From contig MGXX01000003.1 in NCBI GenBank assembly GCA_001801515.1, forward strand, positions 1 through 40,478: a stretch of DNA of 40,478 nucleotides, in the 5' to 3' direction. The notes under the pieces were generated by a model, which was not told where the DNA came from, made no database searches, and worked only from the letters and a program-made list of their open reading frames with translations. The translations under genes and the position numbers were made by a program. This document shows, piece after piece, positions 35,147 to 40,478 of this stretch (the first letter of the stretch is position 1; every line of letters starts with the position of its first letter). Origin of the DNA: Gammaproteobacteria bacterium RIFCSPHIGHO2_12_FULL_38_11 (GTDB lineage: Bacteria; Pseudomonadota; Gammaproteobacteria; Coxiellales; Coxiellaceae).

Positions 35147-35176
35147 TTGGCTATCAATTCCGCTAAAGAGTATATT
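35147..35176 (+). promoter_or_regulatory. Possible promoter of orn-plsY
   Basis: TTGGCT (35147-35152) and TATATT (35171-35176) are spaced by 18 bases, placing the start about 30 bases before the orn ATG. A second TTGAAC at 35176 has a TATTAA 18 bases away but would give almost no leader. Confidence 0.4.
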
Positions 35177-35214
35177 TGAACATATTAAAATTAACAAAAT
35201 ATTAAGAATAAAAC

Positions 35215-35760
35215 ATGTCGAAAATTAGCGAGAACAACTTGATTTGGATCGACCTTGAAATGACGGGCCTAAATCCGGATCACGATCGAATACTCGAAAT
35301 CGCCTCAATCGTCACAGATGCTAATCTCAATATCGTCTCTGAAGGCCCTGTCTTTGCTATTCACCAAGCACAAACACAACTTGATCAAATGAATAGTTGG
35401 TGCACCGATCAACATGGAAAGTCCGGTTTAACGCAGCGCGTTCAGCAAAGCAATATCTCTGAGGCAAAGGCAGAAGCAGAGACAATCGTTTTTCTCAAAA
35501 AATACGTACCCGAAAAGACATCCCCTATTTGCGGTAATACTATCTATCAAGATCGTCGATTTTTACTAAAATACATGCCGGCACTCGAAAACTTTTTTCA
35601 TTATCGCCAATTAGACGTGAGTACCTTAAAAATTCTTGCCCAAAAGTGGGCACCATCTATTGTTGATGGCTTTAAAAAAGAATCAACTCACCTTGCGTTG
35701 CAAGATATACGCGATTCTATTGAAGAATTAAGATACTATAGAAAATACTTTTTAAAATAA
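35215..35760 (+). CDS. orn: Oligoribonuclease
   Basis: Orn degrades di- to pentaribonucleotides to mononucleotides, including pGpG from cyclic-di-GMP. The 181-residue protein is a DEDDh exonuclease: [20 protein letters not shown] (Asp and Glu ligands), the middle [15 protein letters not shown] with the second Asp, [10 protein letters not shown], and a closing [18 protein letters not shown] with the catalytic His and Asp. No ribosome site beyond a weak TAAGAA. plsY follows 9 bases later. Confidence 0.97.
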   Translation: MSKISENNLIWIDLEMTGLNPDHDRILEIASIVTDANLNIVSEGPVFAIHQAQTQLDQMNSWCTDQHGKSGLTQRVQQSNISEAKAEAETIVFLKKYVPEKTSPICGNTIYQDRRFLLKYMPALENFFHYRQLDVSTLKILAQKWAPSIVDGFKKESTHLALQDIRDSIEELRYYRKYFLK

Positions 35761-35769
35761 GGAGATTTT

Positions 35770-36351
35770 ATGTCAGCATTAATCGCAATGATCGTTGCCT
35801 ATTTATTAGGATCTTTATCAGCCAGCATTATTATTGCCAAAATCTTAAAAACACCTGATCCCCGCACTGCGGGTTCTGGCAATGCGGGTGCGACAAATGT
35901 GCTGCGCTTGTCGGGGAAAAAACAAGCTGCATTGGTTTTAATAGGTGATACATTTAAAGGGCTGGTTGCTGTTTGGATTGCCCATATTCTTCATGTTGTC
36001 CGCCTTGATTTAGGTCTCGTTGCATTTGCTGCTGTTGTGGGGCACATTTATCCTATCTATTTTAACTTTAAAGGGGGCAAAGGTGTCGCAACTGCGGTTG
36101 GTGCCATTCTCGGATTGTCGTTTATTTCAGGTGTATTAATGGCAGCCTCATGGGCAGCCATTGCATTTGTAACGCGCTATTCTTCATTGGCATCATTAAT
36201 TTCTGTTATTTTAGCACCGATATTTTTAATTATTTTCAGTCAAAGCCCTTTTTTCTTTCCAGCGATATTAATCGCTGCATTGGTTATTTGGAAACACAAA
36301 GATAATATTGCACGATTACAAAATAAAACGGAAAATAAAATTAAATTCTGA
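35770..36351 (+). CDS. plsY: Acyl-phosphate:glycerol-3-phosphate acyltransferase
   Basis: PlsY transfers an acyl group from acyl-phosphate to glycerol-3-phosphate at the inner membrane, starting phospholipid synthesis. The 193-residue protein has five hydrophobic segments and the three family motifs: DPRTAGSGNAGATNVLR, a FNFKGGKGVATAVG loop, and the third motif near FVTRYSSLASLIS. The ATG at 35770 has an AAGGAG site. It forms a pair with orn, and its stop overlaps the end of rnr by 11 bases. Confidence 0.95.
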   Translation: MSALIAMIVAYLLGSLSASIIIAKILKTPDPRTAGSGNAGATNVLRLSGKKQAALVLIGDTFKGLVAVWIAHILHVVRLDLGLVAFAAVVGHIYPIYFNFKGGKGVATAVGAILGLSFISGVLMAASWAAIAFVTRYSSLASLISVILAPIFLIIFSQSPFFFPAILIAALVIWKHKDNIARLQNKTENKIKF

Positions 36352-38608
36352 CGCTGAAGCAAGCGGGGGTGGAAGCCAAAACAAAATCAATTTTCCGCTG
36401 ATCTAAATCAACTTGCGCAATTTGCACGCGAATAGCGTCACCCAAACGATATGTGAGGTTGCTTGATTTTCCACGCAATAAATGATGCAGAGCATCAAAC
36501 TGATAATAATCATTTTTTAATGCCGTAATATGCACTAATCCTTGGACGTAAATATCTTTTAATTCAACAAAAATACCAAATCCTGTTACATCAGCGATAA
36601 AACCATCAAAAATCTGCCCTACTTTATTTTTCAAGTAATCGCATTTCAACCAATCAGTTGCATCGCGTGACGCCCTATCTGCACGCCGTTCTGTCATCGA
36701 ACAGTGTTCTCCAATGGTTTCGACTTTTTCTGCGCTATACAAAAACGGGGATTTTCTTTGCTTTAAAATAGCTTGTTTTAACGCTCTGTGAATCATAAGG
36801 TCAGGATAACGACGAATAGGAGACGTAAAATGACAATAACTTTCATAGGACAAGCCAAAATGACCACGATTGTCAGTTGAATAAATCGCTTGTTTTAAAG
36901 ATCGCAACATCACGGTTTGAATTAAATTGGCATCTTTTCTTTTTGAAACACGTTCTAATAATTTTGCAAAATCAATTGGTGAAGGACGATCACCGCCTGT
37001 CAATTTTAAAGAAAAGGCTTTTAAAAAAGCTCGTAAATTCGCCAATCTTTCTACATCGGGCAAATCATGAATGCGATACAATATCGGAATACCTGTTTTT
37101 TCAAGATATTGAGAAGTTACTTCATTTGCCAATAACATCATTTCTTCGATAATACGATGTGCAACATTGCGTTTACGTGGAATAATACGATCAATTTTCC
37201 CATTATCAGCAAAAATGATTTGTGTTTCCGTTGTTTCAAATTCTATTGCACCGCGTAATTGACGCTGTAATAAAAGTTTTTTAAATAAGCTATGAAGATT
37301 AGAAAGGTGCGGCGTTAATACCGTATCGGCCGCATCCGGCGCTTCCAAAATAGCCGCTACTTTCGTATAGGTTAACCGTGCCTGGGAATGGATAACCGCA
37401 TTGTCAAAGCGATAGGATTGTACATCCGCATCGTTATTTAACGCAATTTCGCATACCATCGTTAATCGATCGCAATTTGGGCGTAGAGAACACAATTCGT
37501 TTGATAATTTTTCTGGCAACATAGGAATAACACGTGAGGGAAAATAAACAGAATTACCCCGCAATTGCGCTTCTTTATCGAGCATTGAGTCAGGTGTGAC
37601 ATAATGCGCGACATCGGCAATCGCAATAAAAGCACGCCATCCACCATTTTTTAGAGGTTCACAATAAACTGCATCATCAAAATCTTTTGCATCTTCGCCA
37701 TCAATTGTCACAAATGCCAGATGACGTAAATCACGGCGATTTTTCAGGTCATGGGCTAAAACAGCATCAGGTAATTGAGCCACATCGGCTTGTATAGCGG
37801 GCGTAAATTGAAAAGGTAAACTGTATGCCCGAATCGCCAGTTCGACTTCCATACCAGGCGTTAATTGATCGCCCAAAATCTCAATGACTTCGCCCATGGG
37901 TTGACGTCGTGCGGTGGGTTGCGCAGTGATGTTCACAACCACAAATTGCCCGTGAACAGCAGCACCTTCAGCCCCTTTTGGAATAATAATTTCTTGTGTA
38001 ATGGCTTTACTATCGGGGTCAACAAAGGCAATACCGTTTTCCTGAAAAAAACGTCCAGCCACTTGTTGTGTATTTCGTTCTAAAATCTCAACAATGACCC
38101 CTTCCGGTTTTTTACCTTCTTTTGAAATCACGCGAACTAAAACACGGTCGTTGTTAAACACCTGCTGCATTTGACGTGCATGCAAAAAAACATCCGTACC
38201 GCCTGCATCAGGAATTAACCAGCCAAATCCATCGCGATGTGCTTGCACAAAGCCTGCAACCAAAGACATGCGGTCTATCAAACCATAGCGATCACCGCGG
38301 TTTAAAACCAGTTGGCCATCGCGCAGCATTGCACCCAAGCGACGTTCTAGGCCAATACGTTCGTCTTCAATTTTCAAGGCAAAGGCATTGATCATCTGTT
38401 CAAAACTGGCAGGTGTTTTGCGGTCTCTTAAGTATTCTTGGATAAATTCGCGGCTGGGAACAGGGTGTTCGTAAGTTTGTGCTTCACGAGCAAAATAAGG
38501 GTCTTTTTTAGGGTTTTTAAACGCATGTTTCTTATTGGTGCGTTTTTGTTTAGATTTCTTTTTGGGGTTTTTAAGCAATTGCTCGGGTTTTTGAGGTAAT
38601 TTAGGCAT
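36341..38608 (-). CDS. rnr: Ribonuclease R
   Basis: RNase R is a 3'-5' exoribonuclease that unwinds and degrades structured RNA. The 755-residue protein has a Lys-rich N-terminal tail (about 1-35), a helix-turn-helix domain (about 50-105), two cold-shock domains, the RNB domain (VTIDGEDAKDFDDAVY with the catalytic Asp cluster; RLTMVCEIALNN; LSYESYCHFTSPIRRYPD), and a C-terminal S1 domain (GQIFDGFIADVTGFGIFVE). It lacks the long C-terminal Lys-rich tail of E. coli RNase R. No RlmB gene is next to it. It converges with plsY and overlaps its stop. Confidence 0.96.
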   Translation of the reverse strand: MPKLPQKPEQLLKNPKKKSKQKRTNKKHAFKNPKKDPYFAREAQTYEHPVPSREFIQEYLRDRKTPASFEQMINAFALKIEDERIGLERRLGAMLRDGQLVLNRGDRYGLIDRMSLVAGFVQAHRDGFGWLIPDAGGTDVFLHARQMQQVFNNDRVLVRVISKEGKKPEGVIVEILERNTQQVAGRFFQENGIAFVDPDSKAITQEIIIPKGAEGAAVHGQFVVVNITAQPTARRQPMGEVIEILGDQLTPGMEVELAIRAYSLPFQFTPAIQADVAQLPDAVLAHDLKNRRDLRHLAFVTIDGEDAKDFDDAVYCEPLKNGGWRAFIAIADVAHYVTPDSMLDKEAQLRGNSVYFPSRVIPMLPEKLSNELCSLRPNCDRLTMVCEIALNNDADVQSYRFDNAVIHSQARLTYTKVAAILEAPDAADTVLTPHLSNLHSLFKKLLLQRQLRGAIEFETTETQIIFADNGKIDRIIPRKRNVAHRIIEEMMLLANEVTSQYLEKTGIPILYRIHDLPDVERLANLRAFLKAFSLKLTGGDRPSPIDFAKLLERVSKRKDANLIQTVMLRSLKQAIYSTDNRGHFGLSYESYCHFTSPIRRYPDLMIHRALKQAILKQRKSPFLYSAEKVETIGEHCSMTERRADRASRDATDWLKCDYLKNKVGQIFDGFIADVTGFGIFVELKDIYVQGLVHITALKNDYYQFDALHHLLRGKSSNLTYRLGDAIRVQIAQVDLDQRKIDFVLASTPACFSVRI

Positions 38609-38708
38609 GATACTTCTATTTGTTATAATTTATGATTCCCATTATCCATGGAATTGGGTTGGATTGCATTGATTTTGTGATCGTATCGCTGATATACCAA
38701 ACAAACTT

Positions 38709-38742
38709 AGGAACAGGTACGACTTATTTCGTACCTGTTCCT
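38709..38742. repeat. Perfect 14-bp palindrome (second dispersed repeat)
   Basis: AGGAACAGGTACGA (38709-38722) and TCGTACCTGTTCCT (38729-38742) are exact reverse complements around CTTATT. The right half plus the loop reads AGGAACAGGTACGAAATAAG on the minus strand, matching single copies at 1562-1579 and 6033-6050. It is 8 bases past the stop of the EnhB-like gene and could stabilise or end that transcript. Confidence 0.85.
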
Positions 38743-38750
38743 TAACTATA

Positions 38751-39224
38751 TTATGATTCAAATCCGCGAGCATGCATCCGCGGTGTTAATGCAGAAAACA
38801 GCACATTTTCAACAACCCAATAGCCGCCGTCAATCGGATGCTTCGAACTAAAATCGTTGAATTGACAAACACTCAAAAAATTCACACAAGATACAGCTTT
38901 CATACGCCCTGTTTTGCTTTGAAAATGGCATTGCAAATCGAAATTACGATCTGTTAGCAAAATAACCGACCAATGATTCGGCATTAATTGTGAATCCCAA
39001 CCGGCTGAGGCACTGGGGTTTTTCTTTTGATGTGTTAGCCAAATTGCTTTATGACTTTTATTTTTTATTGCATATAAGCGTGGCTTTGCTGTGTGTTGCG
39101 CGTAAAGCAAAACACCGTCTTTTCCAAAGTGAATGCCAGAGATTTGGCAAAATGTTGGGAATTTTTCAATAGCGAAAATGGAAGTTGAGAAAAATACCAT
39201 TATCATAAAATAAAATTTTTTCAC
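38751..39224 (-). CDS. Secreted protein, possibly EnhB-like
   Basis: The 157-residue product has a signal peptide (MKKFYFMIMVFFSTSIFA) and a mature part with four or more Cys: FPTFCQISGIHFGKDG, KAIWLTHQKKNPSASAGWDS, NHWSVILLTDRNFDLQCHFQ, AVSCVNFLSVCQF. The order of Trp/Ser and paired Cys reminds me of the Legionella/Coxiella enhanced-entry protein EnhB, but this is recall from pattern and not certain. A GTG start at 39224 preserves the signal peptide, with an AAGGACC site; the ATG six codons later is an alternative. It lies upstream of rnr and is preceded by a long inverted-repeat region. Confidence 0.75.
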   Translation of the reverse strand: MKKFYFMIMVFFSTSIFAIEKFPTFCQISGIHFGKDGVLLYAQHTAKPRLYAIKNKSHKAIWLTHQKKNPSASAGWDSQLMPNHWSVILLTDRNFDLQCHFQSKTGRMKAVSCVNFLSVCQFNDFSSKHPIDGGYWVVENVLFSALTPRMHARGFES

Positions 39225-39302
39225 TTTTTAAGGTCCTTGTCGAAGTTAAATTGGCTTTCTTGAAGTGGTGGGTCTTCCGGTCTTTTTTATATACGTTTAC
39301 GC

Positions 39303-39519
39303 CATTCTCAACTTTTACAGTAACCTCTAGCAGTGCCAATGGAAGCGAGAGCGCTAGCGACCGCGAAACTTGCATGCACAGTAGCGCTATATTTCATCAG
39401 TGGTTTGTTCGTACTTGTCCGATCATGAAAAAACGTTACTGTGCATGCAAGTTTCGCGGTCGCTAGCGCTCTCGCTTCCATTGGCTTCGATTCAACTACA
39501 CAATTAAAAGTTGAGAATG
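39303..39519. repeat. Nested inverted repeats (15-bp outer, 48-bp inner arms)
   Basis: The inner arms at 39336-39383 and 39437-39484 are perfect reverse complements over 48 bases (beginning CCAATGGAAGCGAGAGCGCT) with a 53-base spacer. Outer arms CATTCTCAACTTTTA (39303-39317) and TAAAAGTTGAGAATG (39505-39519) are also perfect. The element fills most of the 334-base gap between the EnhB-like and YgjP-like genes and has no convincing gene. It looks like a MITE-type or other palindromic element. Confidence 0.92.
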
Positions 39520-39558
39520 ACGTTACGATTTAAAGTATATACAATACCACTCTTCTTA

Positions 39559-40266
39559 TCAAACCAACCAGCGCGGTAACAATTGATCGGCTTTGCGCAA
39601 CAGCTTCACCTGCGCACGAAAATCAGGGACAAAACGTGCAACAGATTTCCAAAAAGAAGCCGAATGATTCAAATGAATAGTGTGACATAGCTCATGGATT
39701 AAAATATATCGCGCCAAGGTTTGAGGTAAAAATAAAATTTTATAATTTAATTGAATATTTTTTTTCGCAGTACAACTTCCCCACACTGTTTTCTGCGCAC
39801 GTATACTGAGTTTTTGATACGGCAAATGACATTCAAGTGACAGTTGATTTAATAATTCACCCAACTGTTTTTTCGCTTGTTTTTTTAAGCAATGAATAAC
39901 AGCAGGGACACAAACTGAAAAGTCTGTTATGGCGCCGTAAAAAATAATTTTATTTTTAACAGCGCGGTAAGAAACACAAGTCGTTGCATTAATGGGGCGA
40001 TAATGTATTTCAATAGACTGATTAACAGCTGTTAATACAATTTTTTCAGGTAATGTTTTTTGATCTGAATGATTGGGTAATAAAAAAGTAAATTGCTGCG
40101 CATGTTTTTCAATCCAATTTCGGTGCTCGTTTAAAAAATTAATCACATTGACATTTTTCTTTCGTTCAGGGATAACGATTTCCAAGCCGGAACCGGCATA
40201 AATGCGCATCGACACATTTTTCGCGCGTTTGCTGTAACGAATTTTGTGAGGAGGTGGCCAGCGCAT
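39559..40266 (-). CDS. YgjP-like (SprT/M48-related) metal-dependent hydrolase
   Basis: The 235-residue protein has the YgjP/DUF45 layout: a beta-rich N-terminal part beginning RYSKRAKNVSMRI, then KTVWGSCTAKKNIQLNYKIL and the zinc motif ILIHELCHTIHLNHSASFW (HExxH near 191, third His after it). A predicted zinc metallopeptidase of unknown substrate, often encoded as a single gene. The ATG at 40266 has no obvious ribosome site. It is next to the terminal tandem repeats. Confidence 0.9.
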   Translation of the reverse strand: MRWPPPHKIRYSKRAKNVSMRIYAGSGLEIVIPERKKNVNVINFLNEHRNWIEKHAQQFTFLLPNHSDQKTLPEKIVLTAVNQSIEIHYRPINATTCVSYRAVKNKIIFYGAITDFSVCVPAVIHCLKKQAKKQLGELLNQLSLECHLPYQKLSIRAQKTVWGSCTAKKNIQLNYKILFLPQTLARYILIHELCHTIHLNHSASFWKSVARFVPDFRAQVKLLRKADQLLPRWLV

Positions 40267-40300
40267 GGGGCTTTTGGTTTATGCCGAGTTGGTTTTCGGT

Positions 40301-40306
40301 ACTATA
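40301..40306 (-). promoter_or_regulatory. Possible -10 box of the YgjP-like gene
   Basis: TATAGT on the minus strand lies 34 bases before the start codon. The -35 position has no good match, so this is tentative. Confidence 0.3.
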
Positions 40307-40324
40307 ACACAAAAACGTGTTACT

Positions 40325-40478
40325 GCGAGGATCGCACGCACCCTTCCGGGCGCGTTTCGGTGATGATCATATTGCTTGTCGCGAGATTTGTACGCACCCT
40401 GCCGGGCGCGTTTCAGTGATGATTATATTGCTTGTCGCGAGGTTCGCACGCACCCTTCCGGGCGCGTTTCGGTGATGA
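40325..40478. repeat. Three tandem copies of a 56-bp repeat (last one cut by the window edge)
   Basis: Units start at 40325, 40381 and 40437, each opening GCGAG and containing GGGCGCGTTTCGGTGATGAT or a close variant. The first and third differ by one base over the 42 shared; the second has several changes. The reverse complement of the repeat at 1-108 is the same element with a variant core (GGCTCCCGCC in place of CCCTTCCGGG). The arrays thus face each other across the window. Confidence 0.92.

Noticed and set aside
40325..40478. CRISPR-like array at the window end
   Set aside because: The 56-bp units are nearly identical throughout, with no unique spacers, and no cas gene is present.

Overview
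The window is AT-rich, gene-dense bacterial chromosome. It suggests a gammaproteobacterium, probably of the Legionellales/Coxiellaceae type. The reasons are the DUF1820 protein, the Pseudomonas-like hypoxanthine phosphoribosyltransferase, short PutA, RNase R, Orn and BipA sequences, an EnhB-like secreted protein (tentative), and several lineage-specific coiled-coil and membrane proteins of the sort seen in host-associated members of that order. No plasmid, phage or transposase gene is visible. The assignment is inference from protein resemblance, not from a marker gene.

Layout. 1-400: two tandem 56-bp repeats, then tRNA-Ser(GCT) and tRNA-Arg(ACG) with a terminator. 431-1426: an unknown membrane protein on the + strand with a possible His/Cys papain-like site. 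1617-8495 (minus): typA, a WecA-like sugar-phosphate transferase, a ComEA-like helix-hairpin-helix protein, pyrF, rpsA and cmk. 8602-14529 (minus): a six-gene sugar-acid oxidation operon (6-phosphogluconate dehydrogenase, FAH-family enzyme, ketoglutaric semialdehyde dehydrogenase, fuconate dehydratase, SDR, ABM protein) closed by a terminator. 14599-19217 (minus): a short HvfC-like protein, hpt, mscS, nagZ, DUF1820, DUF924 and an L,D-transpeptidase. 19346-20263 (+): an unknown two-helix membrane protein. 20269-31568 (minus): miaA, a lipoprotein, murI, an encapsulin-type ferritin, putA, ppa, and two paralogous coiled-coil proteins flanking tadA. 31688-35123 (minus): guaA, guaB and a small unknown gene. 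35215-36351 (+): orn and plsY. 36341-40266 (minus): rnr, an EnhB-like protein and a YgjP-type metalloprotease. The window ends in three tandem copies of the same 56-bp repeat family, inverted relative to the start.

How it fits together. Most genes are housekeeping: translation (typA, rpsA, tRNAs, miaA, tadA), nucleotide synthesis and salvage (pyrF, cmk, guaA, guaB, hpt), envelope (WecA-like, murI, nagZ, L,D-transpeptidase, plsY), RNA decay (rnr, orn) and proline use (putA). The accessory content is the sugar-acid operon, the orphan encapsulin-type ferritin, the coiled-coil pair and the two orphan membrane proteins.

The most notable non-genic signal is a population of short palindromic repeats. 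One family supplies the C-terminal codons of the WecA-like protein, forms a perfect 35-bp inverted repeat after putA, and is interrupted by a second short repeat upstream of pyrF. A different palindromic segment is inserted in frame inside guaA, adding about 39 residues to an essential enzyme. A 48-bp perfect inverted repeat lies between the EnhB-like and YgjP genes. No complete new defence or mobile system was found. The best candidates for undescribed biology are the repeat elements, the coiled-coil paralogues and the His/Cys membrane protein.
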